This document shows positions 32,330-45,431 of a DNA stretch of 64,000 nt, piece after piece. Made by a program: the position numbers and the translations under genes. Source of the DNA: Lycium barbarum (lineage: Eukaryota > Streptophyta > Magnoliopsida > Solanales > Solanaceae); contig NC_083341.1 of assembly GCF_019175385.1 (NCBI RefSeq), forward strand, positions 89,616,321 through 89,680,320. Reading direction: 5' to 3'. The notes below the pieces were generated by a model. That model ran no database searches. It saw nothing but the letters and a program-made list of their open reading frames with translations, and had not been told where the DNA came from. Within the stretch, counting starts at the first letter, position 1. Every line of letters starts with the position of its first letter.

Positions 32330-35026
32330 TGTTATATCCCGTACTGTGTACATTCGGATATTTCAAGACAACTACGATAAGTTAAAGACAAGGCTATATT
32401 CCGGTTTTGTCTTAATGCACATGTTGCTTGTAAGTAATATTAGTATGGAATGTTAAAGAAGGCTAGGGGTAAAAAGGGAAATTCGCAAGAGGGCTCATGG
32501 AAATATCGAGGAAGGCTAAGGGCAAATTTGGAATTAGGAAAATAATTTTTCATGAATTGCAAAAAAAAAAAAGAGTGGGCTTGAATTTATGGGCCAAGTG
32601 GCCGGCCAAATGAAGTGGCTAAGGCCCACATGGGAGCCCAATATTAATAGATAAAATATGATAAATATAGCACATTTCTCATTCTTCGTCCTTAGAATTT
32701 TCAAGAAACTTGGAGAGGAAAAACATAAGAGGATATTCGGCCAAGAAGCAAGAAAATTGAAGGCTTCAATTTTGATCCGAAAAATTATTTTCTTCTAGCA
32801 TTCCTACTAATTTGAAGGTCCTCTTTAACGTGGGATAATTGTTGGAGCAAGTAGACCACCCTTTGTTGCAAGTTCATAACTCTAGCCAAGTGAGCATTTA
32901 AGGGAAAAGGGTAAGAATTAATCTTCTTTTATATATTATGGGTGGTTGTGTATGTTGTAGTATGTAGGAATGGGTGAAATTCATGAAAACATGGATGTAT
33001 GTTGTGGCCGTGTAGATGTGTGTTGTGTAGGAATGGTGAATCAATTATTTTATCTACTGTTTTGGTTGTTGTTGTTGTGGATTCTATGTTGATAATGAAA
33101 GTTTGATGATTCTAGTTGAAGTTGTAAGTGTTGGAGAGTTGTTTAGAAGCTAATGTGACTATAGTATCACCTTTTGCATTTATGGAAAATAATGTTGCTA
33201 GCATGTGAATTGTTGGTGAGGTCCATGAATTTGAAAGAAGAAATGTATTGTTGTTGTTTTTGTTGCATTTAGAAGGTTTCGGGTGGAATGGAGTTTGGTT
33301 GGATTGTTTTGAATATTGTGCGGATTGTTTGAAATGTTCTTGAATCTTTTTTAAATGACTTTGGATTAGTATCTGAGCATGCGAGTATTGGCGTTGGTTT
33401 GATTGTATGTAGTTGAAGTGAATGTAAACGGAATGTCGTTGAATTATGTTAAACCGGGTTACTAATGTTAGAATATGTTTCAAATTGATTGTTGGTATTG
33501 TTGGAATAATTGTTGGTATGGTTGTTGATAAATTTGGCCGAGTTGGATTCTCGGGGTTTGTTGTATTTACAGGGGAAATGCTGCCGAAATTTCTGTAAAT
33601 AAAGTGTTGGTTGAAGATTGAACTTCTAGGTATCTATAGCTAATGTTTGGTACACACTAATAGTGTTGTAGATCTTGCGAAGTCAAGGACTTAAGTTCAG
33701 ATTAGCTTAGGAAGCGGGCAAGGTATGTAAGGCTTACCCTTTCTTTCTTTTGGCATGATCCTTATGAAACATGTAGATGACGTATATGTATGATTTGAAA
33801 GAAATTCCTATTCTTAGAGCCACTAGGAGGGCTAATATTCTTGATTTCCATAAGCTACTTCATATGGCTTTGATACGTATCTATGATTTCCGAAGCTCTA
33901 TTTGATATGTTTCCGAGTCTATCTATGATTCTCATTCACTTCTTGATATGAATATTCTCAATATGATAGAGTTTATTATATGATTGGACAACGAGATGAG
34001 CATAAAGAGTTTTGTTTCTAAAAGAGTTCTGTAAGTTTTAAATGTCCATAACTTTCTCATACTAAACCGGATTGACTTGAAACATGTTTATGATCCTTCA
34101 AATGTCTATAAGTGTACGTATCTATCGAGTCTTGATTTATGTGCATATGGTTTCGCACTACTTTGCTCGTTCAAGCCTCAGTATGTCCTTCACTGCGCCC
34201 CGGGCCAGGTTCTGTTATCGTGCGCCTCATCTGCATTGTTCACCGCATCCCTCATTGGAGAGCCGGGATCTGTTATATGTATATCTGTATATGATGATAT
34301 GATGATATGGGGATGGCGGCCAGGATGTCATGTGATGATCTTATTCACCGCGTCTCTCCCTAGAGGGCCAGGATCTGTTATATGCATATATGATATATGA
34401 TGTCGGTATATATGATGACTCCATTCACCGAGTCCCTTACTAGAGGGCCGGGATCTGTTATATGTATATGTATATGATGACATATGATGTCGGCACGCAT
34501 GGTCTGTGTTTGGAAAGTATGAATTTTGGCACTCTGGATGATTTACTTATTTTCTGTACTTCTTCTGACATATGACATCGGTATGCATGATTTGCGTTCG
34601 GAAGATAAGTACCTTGGTATTCTGGCTAATGTACTTACTTTTTGTACCGTTGTTCCGATTATGGTTCTGTTTTCTGTATTTCATGCCTTACATACTCAGT
34701 ACATATTCCGTGCTGACCCCCTTTCTTCGGGGGCTGCGTTTCATGCCCGCAGGTACAGACGTTCACGTGAGTGACCCGACAACTTAGGCCATCTAATCTG
34801 CTGCTTTGGAGTGCTCCCTTGTTCTGGAGCCCACATTTTGGTACAGACTCTTCCGTTGCATATATGTATGTATATATTCAGGGGTACGGCGGGGCCCTGT
34901 CCCGTTATATGATTCTGTTGTCTTTGTTAGAGGCCTGTAGACATGTATGTGGGTCATGGGTCGTTATGGTTCAGTAATGTCTGTGTGGCTTGCGTCTAAG
35001 CGGTTCCATTTGCTATTGTTATAGCC
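32330..35026 (+). repeat. 3' LTR of E4, left part
   Basis: Collinear with the 5' LTR. Continues at 37926-38181 after S1. Net length about 2953 bp against 2937 bp. Confidence 0.92.
35022..35026. repeat. Target site duplication GCTAT, left side of S1
   Basis: Matches GCTAT at 37921-37925. Confidence 0.92.
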
Positions 35027-37920
35027 CGTATTTTGTACGTTCGGATATTTCGAGGTAGTCGTGGTGAGTTAAGGGCAAGACCATTTTCCAAAATTATTTT
35101 AATGTACAAGTTGGTTATGAATATTATTTATGAATACTATTAGTATGGAAATATTGAGAAAGGTCAAGGGTAAAAAGGAAAATCCACAAAATGGCTCATG
35201 GTAATATTGCGGAAGGCTAGGGGCAGAATGGGAATTTCACAACAAGTCTTGAAAATTCTTGAAGAAGCCAAGTTGGCCGTGTGGCATAAGTATATATGTA
35301 TAAATATGGAAAAAAATGATGACAAAATGAGATAAATTAGTCATCCTTATTTTAATTTAGGAAACTTCAAGAAAGAGGACATGTGTGCTCATTCTATTTG
35401 ATGAGGTTAATTATATATATATGGACAAAGGCTTGTATAACAAGACATAACCTTCCTATACAAGTTCAAGAAATTTCAACAAAGAAATCATAGGGGCATT
35501 CGGCCATGGCACTAAAAATTGGTGTCCATGAAATTGATCAAGAAAAATCATTTCCTTCTAGTATTCCAACTAATTTGAAGGTCCTAATTAATATGGAGTG
35601 GTTGTTGGAACAAGCAAAGCATTCATGGTGCAAGATAGGAAGCCCTAGCCGAATGGAGGAATCAAGGGTAAAGGTAAGGTTTAATCTTCCCTTTCATGTG
35701 TTATAGATGATTTGTGAAGTGTTTGAGTATGTGGAAATGGGTGAAATTCATGAATTATGAATATATAGGGTATGGCCGAATAGGTGGTATGTTGTTAAGA
35801 TAAGATGAATTGATTCTATTTAGTAGTTTGATTGTTGTCGTTGTGGATTCCATAATAAAAATGAAAATTTAATGGCTTGAAATGAATTTGTAATTGTTAT
35901 GGGATTGTTGAAGAAGGTAATATGACACTAGTATGGTTTCTTGTATTGTGAAGGTAATGTTGTTAACATGAGGTTGTAAATATAATTCATGAAGTTGGAA
36001 GTGAGACATGTGTTTGGAAGATTGTAAGTTGGGTTGTTGTGATTGAATTTGAAAGAAGGAAATAGGTTGTTATTGTTCTTGTTAAATTTGGAAGGTGTCG
36101 GGTGAAGTAGTATGTTGATCGAGTCGTTTTGAATATTATGTGAATTGAATTGAATATAAATGAAATGTCGTTGAATTGTATCACAAAGGTTGTTAATGTT
36201 AGAATGCGTCTTGAATTGATTGTTGATGTTGTTGGTATGATTGTTGGTATTGTTGTTGATAGTTTGGCCGAGTTGAATTCTCGGATTGTTGATTAATAAA
36301 TTGGCCGAGTTAGATTCCCGGGGATGGTGTATTTACAGGGGAGATGCTGCCGAAATTTCGGCAGATTATAACTGAATTCATTTGAAGGATTAAGACAAGT
36401 ATATGGTGATGATTCTAATGATTGCGTCAATCTTCTTGAATGTAGACTAGCGATAGCGAGCTTGGACAATTAAGCGTAGCTAATAGGACGTGGAACAGGT
36501 ATGTTAAGGCTTGTCCCTTTCTTTCAAAGACATGATCCCGATGTTATGCTTTCATAATTGTTTCCATATCTTACTTGTTTTTCAAAAGTTAGATATTTAT
36601 GATTCCAAGGAATGATTCTTTTCCCAATAACTCGTAAATGTTTTTCCAAAGTGTCTGTATTCTACCAAAACAGAGGTTTATGATTTTGTAAGCTCTTATG
36701 ACAATAACGATGGATATGTTTCACAATGACATTGATGATGTCAAGGATGAGGATATTTCTATGATGACTATGATAAGAATGATTTCATGTTTAAAGGTAC
36801 TTGGTATGGTTATTGCTTTGATTTTCCAAAAAAATAGCTTCTGAAACGTTCGTAGAAGGTTCTGTACTTCAAACGCTCGTAACTTTCTTATACTAAATCG
36901 GATCGACCCGAAACTTGTTTCGAAGTCTTCAGGTGTCGGTTTATGTACGCTGTTATTCGTTGCTAGTCTCATCTTATAATGATTGTTCCTTCAAGGTGAG
37001 ACAAAGCGACCATGGTTATTCCATAATGTAATCGGAGGTTACCAACCTTACGTCACTCCGATGGAGTTATAGCTTTTGATTGGGCTCTTATGCATGCTTA
37101 AGTTGTGATGATTACACCGCGCCTATACGGCCGGGCAGCACCGCTAAGGCGGGCGGCTTATGGATGATTACACCGCGCCTATATGGCCGGGCAGCACCGC
37201 TAAGGCGGGCGGCTTATGGATAATAACACCGTGTCTATATGGCATGGGCAACACCATTAGTGGGCGGCGTGAGATGATTACCCCGGTCGCGGGCTAATGA
37301 TGATATTTGACTCAGACAGCTTATGTATGCATGAAAGTAAAAGTAAGCATGCATGATTCCACCTTAAGAGGCAAGCAGTTACATTTACACCTTTTCTTTT
37401 ATCTTCCATATTTCCTTATTATATTGTTGTTCATGCTCTGTCCATATTATTATGTTATCATTCATGCCTTACATACTCAGTACATTGCTCGTACTAACGT
37501 CCCTTCTTGTGGACGCTGCGTTTCATGCCGCGCAGGTACACCCAGATGAGTGGAAGCCATTATAGAAGATGTTTCAGCGAAGTTCCCAAGCTCCATTTGC
37601 CCCTGGAGAGTTGCCGGGTCAGAGTATTATGTTATGATGTCTTGTTCGAAGTTAGAGACTTTGCAGACAGAGTTGTGGGTATAGTATGTCAGTCTTGTAA
37701 GCGGCTTCACCAGCCGATGTGTCTTTATATGTTATGTTACAGATTTTGTTTGATTTGAGAATGATAAAAAGAATGTTTCTGAAAGATGAGCTATGTATTT
37801 CATCCTTATTCGATTTAAAAAGTCCAAAAAGATTATGTGTGTACTAAAGGTCAGAGGGTTCGCTCGACCCTAAGTAAGGGTCGGGTGCCCCTCACACCCT
37901 AGTAAGGACGGGGTGTGACA
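35027..37920 (+). mobile_element. S1: solo LTR
   Basis: 2894 bp, TGTTATAGCCCG to GGGTGTGACA, with GCTAT on both sides and no internal region, so it is the product of recombination between two LTRs. It has clear tandem repeats at 37108-37300 (GGCCGGGCAGCACCGCTAA units) and the stem-loops at 37479-37515 (second stem CGTCC/GGACG). A 66-residue frame at 35506 is not similar to known families. Confidence 0.92.
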
Positions 37921-37925
37921 GCTAT

Positions 37926-38181
37926 GACAGCCTTAACGGCCTGTATGTATGTATATGTATGTATATATTTTGGGCGATATGTTTTACGACAGCCTTGCTA
38001 ACTTCTGTGTGATATATATTTGTTATATGTAACCGCTTAAGACGGTATCTGATCTTTGTATCTGTATAAGTCAATGTACGTCGAATCTGGATTTGCCATT
38101 TGTATGCCGGTTCTAGTAAGTGGGTGTGTATGGGTGTCCAGCTCGGGCACTAGTCGCGGCCTACGGGGTTGGGTCGTGACA
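37926..38181 (+). repeat. 3' LTR of E4, right part
   Basis: Matches 28630-28884; ends GGGTTGGGTCGTGACA. Confidence 0.92.
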
Positions 38182-38186
38182 TAGGT
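38182..38186. repeat. Target site duplication TAGGT, right side of E4
   Basis: Second copy of the E4 duplication. Confidence 0.92.
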
Positions 38187-38895
38187 GGGCCATTAGGGCT
38201 GCCATGAGATAACCTGCTGACTCACAGAAATAATAGACTGAAATAAGATAAGTCTGAAAGGACATAACTACATAAACAAGATGGACATACTGTACAGGCC
38301 GACAAAGCCATATAACATCTGATAGTCCATACCTTTCCACAAGACTTTACTAAAGAACATGACATAAGGTGGTGGATATGGGGCCCCGCCATACCCATAC
38401 ATATGCAGATATAACTACACTAACTCACAAGGCAACTCCGGAACAAGTGGAGTGCAACAACACTGTCTGCTGAGCTGATATCCTACTGGGAGAGGCGTCA
38501 AACTGTATATCAAGACCTACGGGAATTTAATGCAGCGTCCACAGTACGAATAATGTACCAAGTATGTAAGGCATAAAACACAACATAATAGAGACATGAA
38601 AGTAACATGCAACAAGGGAGAATCAACATGTACATCTGAACTGCCTCTGAGGGCCAATGATATGCATAAATATTGTGCATGCATGCATAGGGGTCATACA
38701 TATACATATGTGTATATAACACCTGTCAAGCCTCTGTAGGCATCCCATAGTATCATATCATCCTATGTGGGCATCATTATGATATGACTAACTGATCAGG
38801 TGGTAGTGCGTATATAACGTCGTCACCTTCCCCATACCCCATATATATTATACATAATATACGCAAATATAACGCCCGAGGGGTCATAGGTCTGT

Positions 38896-38922
38896 ACACA
38901 CACACACACACACACACACACA
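38896..38922. repeat. (AC)n microsatellite in the E0 LTR
   Basis: About 13 AC units. Confidence 0.95.
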
Positions 38923-39521
38923 TCCTGAATCTGTCGGAGTGATGTAAGGTCATTGCACCTCTGAACATCGTTATAAGATAGCATTTTCCACAACAAGTGA
39001 CTCTATGAATCATATTGAAGCTGTAGAAAGACTTACTGAAAACAACATTATAGAACATGAATCAACATGGATCATCCCTAGCTACTAAGAAAGGAGTCAC
39101 TATGGAGTGGTATTACGTTTACGTTCCGTTCATAAGGATCATGCCAAAAGAAAGAAAGTTATCTGTAACATACCTCAAGTCGTCCAAGCAATCCAACAAC
39201 GTGCTTATTTCAACTGGAGTGCCAATCCTATAACAAAGGAATACATATACAACTTAGATGGCACTAGGATATCACGTATATCAATGATAACTTGATCCTA
39301 AAGTGAAATAGGCAGAATTTCCCCTTGTCCTTAGTCATAATAACATATGCATCAGTCAGCAACAACCAAAACAAGTTTATATAAGTTCCTTAAACTTACT
39401 TCATGAAGTATTCCCAAGTTACACAACAAATAACTCAAAATATACTTCATAAACAATTGTTTATACTCTCTTCCTTTTCATGTCTATGTAGAAAAATCAT
39501 GAAAACTTGATAACACCATCA

Positions 39522-39526
39522 CCTAC
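39522..39526. repeat. Target site duplication CCTAC, left side of S2
   Basis: Matches CCTAC at 42346-42350. Confidence 0.9.
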
Positions 39527-42345
39527 TGTCACGACCCAATCCCGTGGGCCATGACTAGTGCCCAAGCTGGACACTAGTATACGTACCCGTTAGATATAGT
39601 CAACTGAATCTAAGAACAATATGGAAACTTGTGAAAGAACTTCAAAGGTTCATAACGTCATCACACATATATATATATATCCAGATAACCTGTCTCCTGA
39701 GGAGTCACATCTAATTAAAACATAATATGATACGCAAGTCGTTAAGGCTGCCACTACATGTCAATATGATACGCAAGATGACAAGGCTGCCACTACATAT
39801 CAGTATCATATGCAAGCCGACAAGGCTGCCACAATAGACGAACATATCCATAGCACATCGTATAGACACAGCTGAACAAAACTTATACACAACCCACACA
39901 TATGTCTACAGACCTCTAAAGTATCGATAGTGAAATATGACGGGCAGGGCCCCGCCGTACCCCTGGATAAACATATACATATACATCATAAGATCTGTAC
40001 CAAAAGTCTAGGCTCCGGAACAATGGAGCTCCCCAAGACAGCTGAGTAGAAGTCCTATGCTGAAGGGTCACCAAACCGACTATCTGTACCTGTGGACATG
40101 AAACACAGCCCCCCCCCTCCCCCCCCCCCCCCGGCGAAGAAAGGGGGGTCAGTACGGAATATGTACTGAGTATGTAAAGCATGTGATACAGTAAAGAGGA
40201 TCATAACTGAAATAGAGGTCACAGGAGTCAAGTATGACATTCAAAATACCGATACATTTTCCTTATAAAACGTAAATCATGCATATCAATATCATATATT
40301 ATACCCGGCCCATTATGGGACTCGGTGAATAAAGTCATGCTTGGCGCCATAATCACATCATCATATCATCATATCATCACATCAGCATATATATATACCG
40401 TACCCGGCCCTCTAGTGAGGGACTCGGTGAACAATGCAATGAAACTGTGCACGAAAACATACCCGGACCGGGACTCGGTGAAAGACATATTGAGGCATGC
40501 ACGAGCAGAGTAGTGAGAAACCATATGCAAACTAAGTCATATCTGAGACTCAATAGAGTAATCAAAATGAACCATCATTTGATAATCAAGACAATAATCA
40601 TATCAAGTGCCCTTCGAATGTCACTATGGATTAAATCAAAATAGAACTTCTGGAATCATGGACACGTATCAAGACATAAGGAAATAGCTTCTGGAAATCA
40701 AGAACATTAGCCATCATAGTGGCTCTAAGAATAGGAACTTCTTTGGAATCATATACACATCGTCTGTTTGTTTCATAAAGATCATGCCAAAAAGAAAGAA
40801 GAGTTAGCTTTACATACCTTTAACGCTTATTTAAATGTCCAACGTCTACTTCTCAAGCTCGTAGGTCTAAAATTAAGATAACATAAGCTACAGTTAGATC
40901 ATCCACATCACTTACTAACTAATCCAAGTACGAATGAAACTTAATGAAATTCGGGCAGCATTTCCCTTGAAAACTTAACAATCCTCGATATTCCAATTTA
41001 GCTAAACATCAATCAAAATACCAACTGCAACAACACCAACAATTTCATATCAAACTAGAATTAAATCCATTCTTAAATCACTTCCAAAACAGCCAAATAT
41101 ACATTCGTATACCAATGCTTGTATACACTTCTTTATTTTCGTATATCTATAGTATAACAACAAACACAACAACAACAACAACAACTACTACAGCCAATCC
41201 CATGTTATTCCAGCCCACAAAACAATTCATAAAAACCACCAAACAACCCCAAAATATTGTCACAAAACAGCCACGAAAATCATATAAAAACAGCCCGGTA
41301 TACGCTTTGTATATAATATCTTCATACACTTTATTCTCCCAAATTCAAGAACAGCAACTTGTCAACAACATCAACAATTATTATACATTATAACTCAGCC
41401 AATTCCATCCATTCAATCCAACTAAAACAACCCCCGATCCATAAATCTCAACAAAACAACAAACGAATTTATAACGCTATTTTTTCCGTTCTAATCCGTT
41501 AAAACTCTAAATAAACTTGTTAACAATGAAAAAGGGACCTTACTCTTACCTTAAGTATGCAGCAACCACGTCAACACTCTTCTTCTTGGCTGATTTTTAG
41601 CTCAAATTGAAGGCAACGCAACGTACAACACTTTTCTCTTCATGAGCTTCGGGATTCGGGGTTCAGATTTTGATCAAAACTTTGTTTTTCTCTCTAAGGC
41701 TTTCCTCACTCTCTCTCTCTAGAATTTTCTGGGTCTTTTTGGTCTGAAAATGTGGAGGAGAAGGCTGAAACTTCCCTTAAATAACAAGGGAAATGGGCCT
41801 GACCAGGATTGGAATCGGGTTGGGCCCATTTCACTGCCCAGCTTGACCTTTCTGCCTTAAAACGTCCATAACTCTTTATCCCGATGTCACATACAGGCCC
41901 ACGACCTATGGTTGGAAAGGTATTTCAATTATATACAACTTTAATTTTAGTAGTTTTCCCAAATTCCCAAATAATGATGGGGTTATGGCCTCCCGAAGTC
42001 AGATCACCCGAAAACGTAACTTAAAAACATCTTTTTGGAGGGCTTACACTTGGATTGGGCTCAAGGGTCCTTCTCGAGTTGTGTTTAACTTCACATATAT
42101 TGTCCATATAACTTATCATATGTCCTTTATAAAAATCCCTTCTTGCGGGACCCACCTCAGCTTACGGTTACGAGGGCTATATATCTTTTAACGTATTATT
42201 CCAATCATATTGTACGAATTCCGAATATCATACTCATGCTACTATAGTAGAATTTCATTCTTTATACTTGTGATATTTGCTCCTCCTCGAGCTCATATCA
42301 AGCTTTCTGTTGCCTTAGTAACACGAAATTTTCTGGGGTGCAACA
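39527..42345 (-). mobile_element. S2: solo LTR
   Basis: 2819 bp on the minus strand, TGTTGCACCCC at 42345 to GGGTCGTGACA at 39527, with CCTAC on both sides. Its second stem-loop is swollen: a run of C (40109-40132, one T) faces six G at 40143-40148; CAGTAC/GTACTG is at 40150-40168. It lies inside the E0 5' LTR. Confidence 0.9.
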
Positions 42346-43592
42346 CCTACCACCCATTTATCATAAAATTCTATCCATAACATGCCAACAACAACAACTA
42401 ACATCTCATATGAACATCTTATACTTCCTTCAACAATCATACAAGGATATACGTCAATCAACTCTCAAATATACTAATATACAAGAATGATATACACTTC
42501 CCTTCTTCACACCCACGAAGTATAAACTCAACAATATCTTAACAACATCAAATACTATCCATATACATGGAAATCATCCTAATAACACAACAACAACATG
42601 ATCAAGACCAGTCCACAACTCCACCTATATTCCAAGGCAAGTTTAAGCTTTCCTTTCACAATTTCTTCATATAACAAGTAGTCGACATGGAAACAAGGTA
42701 GTAGATTACCTCCAGAGCCTACTAACCATCCAACACAGAAGTTTCTTTACCCTTAAGTTCTTCCAAGTTTAGCACAAGAAGCAAAACTAGGATTCAATAA
42801 ACAACCCTAAGCTTGGATCAATTGATTTGCCCTGTTAATCTTTGATCTCTCTTGGATATTGGTTAGTTATGTGAAAGAGAGGGTTTTAGAGCTTCATGGA
42901 CTTAGGGTTATGTTAAAATGAAGTGAGAAAGAGCTAAAGTTGAGATATATAGAAAGAAAAAAAAAGGCCGCACTGCCAAGGAAATACGGCCATGTATACT
43001 GGTCGTATATAATTATACAGACTCGTATAATGGTCCGTATATTTACATACCGTCCGTATATTTGGACCATTTTTCCAAACTCAGATTCTGCCTTCTCTAA
43101 ATCCTTAAATATGGTCTGTATTACAAAATACGGTCCTTATTCCCTAAGATACGATCCGTATACTTCAATCTTAAAATGAAACTTCGACGAAACGTAGTCT
43201 CTTTGATTCACTTATTCTTCAACCCTTCCATAAGTTACTAAACATGAACTTAAACTCTCATAACTATAAGATAGACATGTCTAAACTCGTAAAACTTTGA
43301 AGATAACTCCGGTGTCCAAGACTATGACAACTAACATATGACGGATCTTAACATACGAAACTACAAGGTGTAACAGGTTGTTTCCCATAGGCCCTCTTCT
43401 CAAGTTTATGGATGGTCATGACTCACAGTGAATTAGGGTCTGTCTATTTTTTCAACCAACTCCAACTCACGCAACCTTAGCATGTTTTCATCGTCAATAC
43501 AAACTCACTAACTCTAGATCATGGATTCACCTTTGCAGCCACAAGATCATGGATTCACCTTTGCAACGTACGAAACTATGGTGGACAGATTC

Positions 43593-43797
43593 GTAGTCAA
43601 AATTAGACGTATGGGAGTATGTCAGATAGATCCGTGATCAGAGTTAGACGTACAGAGATGTACCAGACAGATTCGTAATCAGAGTCAGACGTACAGAGAT
43701 GTATCAGACAGATTCGTGATCAGAGTCAGACATACAGAGATGTATCAGACGGATTCGTATTCAGAGTCAATCGTACAGAGGTATATCAGACATAAGC
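43593..43797 (-). repeat. 41-bp tandem repeat, five units (E5 internal)
   Basis: Units at 43593, 43634, 43675, 43716 and 43757, each exactly 41 bp, with motifs ATCAGAGTCAGACGTACAGA and ATCAGACAGATTC. Decayed units continue to about 43880. E3 holds a more degenerate version. Confidence 0.92.
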
Positions 43798-44823
43798 GTA
43801 ATCGGATTCAGAAGTACAGAGGCGTAATAGGCAGAACCTCATCAAAGTCAGAAGTGCAAAAGTATAACAGATAGAGTTTTGATTAGCATCAGACCACTCC
43901 TATTAAGGCTCCAGTGATTTACGAAAATTTCCCTTTGTCGACATTTCATTGTTCACCCTGACAATTATACCATGGATTATCTCGTCGAAATCTGTTCACT
44001 CATTCACAAACTCGTTCGTCAAATTGCTACACAAATAGTTTTATGTGTCGTTTGTTGGCTCTCTCGAATATCCTGCTTATTCACATTTCTTGTCCTTCAT
44101 CTTTTCTAATATCCATACTCATTTTCTTTTCCAGATATCGTCACACTAGACTAACTTATAATGTAATCAGGGTTTGTCTATTCCTTGACAACATTCCTTA
44201 TCGTAGTCGCGATTCCTTTGGTTTCGCTTGTTTAAGTCAATTTTTCAAACCTCACACACTTTTCCCTCATTTCATATAACCATACTTCATCCTCTTCCGG
44301 AGGTTCGGCTCGGTCATATTTCCTACCTTTCGCTTCCTCCTAATGTTTGACCTTTTTGCTTTTGTTTCACTTACTCTCTTTCCTTTCCAATATCATTATA
44401 CCGGAACTTTCCAAGCTTAACAGATAGAGGGAATGACAAAAGCCTACCTTATAACATTTGTACCATTTACCTTTGTTATTGTTACTTAGAGCTCGGTACC
44501 CTTATTCAATTGGTGCCTTTCGCATTCTAGCACCGGTCGCGGGGACACACGTATTCACTAGTACAATCACAGATAAGGCATCATACGCATTCATATGTGC
44601 ATACATAATTATTTTCAACTAGGCCACACATTACCTCCAAACGTCGTTCAAGCCTATTCTAATTCCAGAGCCGTGGCATTCTTTCTGTTTCTTCTTTAAT
44701 CTAACCAATTGCGTGTTGTGTGGCCTTCTATGGTCTCTAACCATCTCGTATATTCTAGTCTTACTCAGGCCATTTTAGCTTTTCATTCGTCTCTTATATC
44801 GGAATACATAAAATTCTGGCATA

Positions 44824-44925
44824 CTTCCCAGGGGGGTCACCCATCCTGAAATTGCTCCCACCTGAGCACGCTTAACCTCGAAACTGTGGTGAAATTTGGT
44901 GCCTTAAAGCCGGTGTAATCACATT
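44824..44925 (-). ncRNA. 5S rRNA-derived sequence in E5 (not a functional rRNA gene)
   Basis: Minus strand has GTTAAGCGTGCTC, GGATGGGTGACC and CTGGGAAGT in 5S order. The 5' half is diverged. Same position and orientation relative to its element as in E3 and E4. Confidence 0.8.
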
Positions 44926-45416
44926 CGCCTTCTCATATGGCCCTTATTACCTGATTTAGGGCTAGTCGAGGTCTTACAGATTCCGAAACACTTTTCGTAA
45001 CACGTCCTTTCCCTTACAATTACCGTTTTGCCCTTTTCGGCCTTCCGTACCACCTTTTCAGATTCTTATCATTCGAAAACTGTACACATCGAATACCAAC
45101 AGTACCTTACAGAGCATACGGCTATATGTCATATCCTAGCCGCTCAGAACTTTCGACTTCAGATAACAGAACGAATATTTCCAAACATGCCCTTCTGGCT
45201 TTTCCACATCGTTAATTGCCTCTTACCGTCGCAGGCGAGGCTTACAGATGGAATTGCGTTCCCTATAACTTGGCTCTATCGCACGATCTGAGACAGAAAG
45301 AAGGTCAACAATCCCGAAATGCCCCGTAGCCTCCTGTCTATAAGTGTGGCGCGCTACACACCCATAAACAAGACTCTACCGGACACGACTTTGCACACAA
45401 CCCCTAGGACAGACCT

Positions 45417-45428
45417 GCTCTGATACCA
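45417..45428 (-). other. Primer binding site of E5
   Basis: Minus strand TGGTATCAGAGC, exact, three bases from the LTR end. Confidence 0.92.
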
Positions 45429-45431
45429 CTC

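Larger units (their letters stand above)
25948..38181 (+). mobile_element. E4: gag-only, non-autonomous LTR element carrying a 5S-like segment
   Basis: Complete from TGTTATATCCCG to GGGTCGTGACA, with TAGGT on both sides. It has 5' LTR, primer site, gag, a truncated protease start, 1.6 kb of non-coding sequence in place of RT, RNaseH and INT, a polypurine tract and a 3' LTR split by solo LTR S1. The layout is like TR-GAG plant elements. The LTRs are similar: 3 differences in the first 60 bp and none over 100 bp around 27601. Confidence 0.88.
25853..43375 (-). repeat. 5' LTR of E0 (group A), split by E4 and S2
   Basis: Pieces 25853-25947, 38187-39526 and 42351-43375. The minus-strand start is TGTTACACCTTGTAG at 43375 and the end is GGGTCATGACA at 25853. 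Removing E4, S2 and one copy of each duplication leaves about 2460 bp, close to the E1 LTR. Palindrome-type motifs occur at 42985-43155 and a decayed stem-loop core at 38532-38561. Confidence 0.82.
43376..45431 (-). mobile_element. Internal region of E5 (group B, non-coding)
   Basis: No Gag or Pol similarity seen. Includes the leader (45240-45416, like those of E1 and E9), a 5S-like segment (44824-44925) and a 41-bp tandem array. It is cut at 43376 by the E0 insertion (flank GGTTG); its 3' side would lie left of the window. Confidence 0.75.

Noticed and set aside
35506..35706. A 66-residue frame in S1 starting MALKIGVHEIDQ
   Set aside because: It lies in LTR leader sequence, ends at a GTAAGG-like site, and the matching part of E4 is not open. 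Could be a short upstream frame, but nothing supports a protein.
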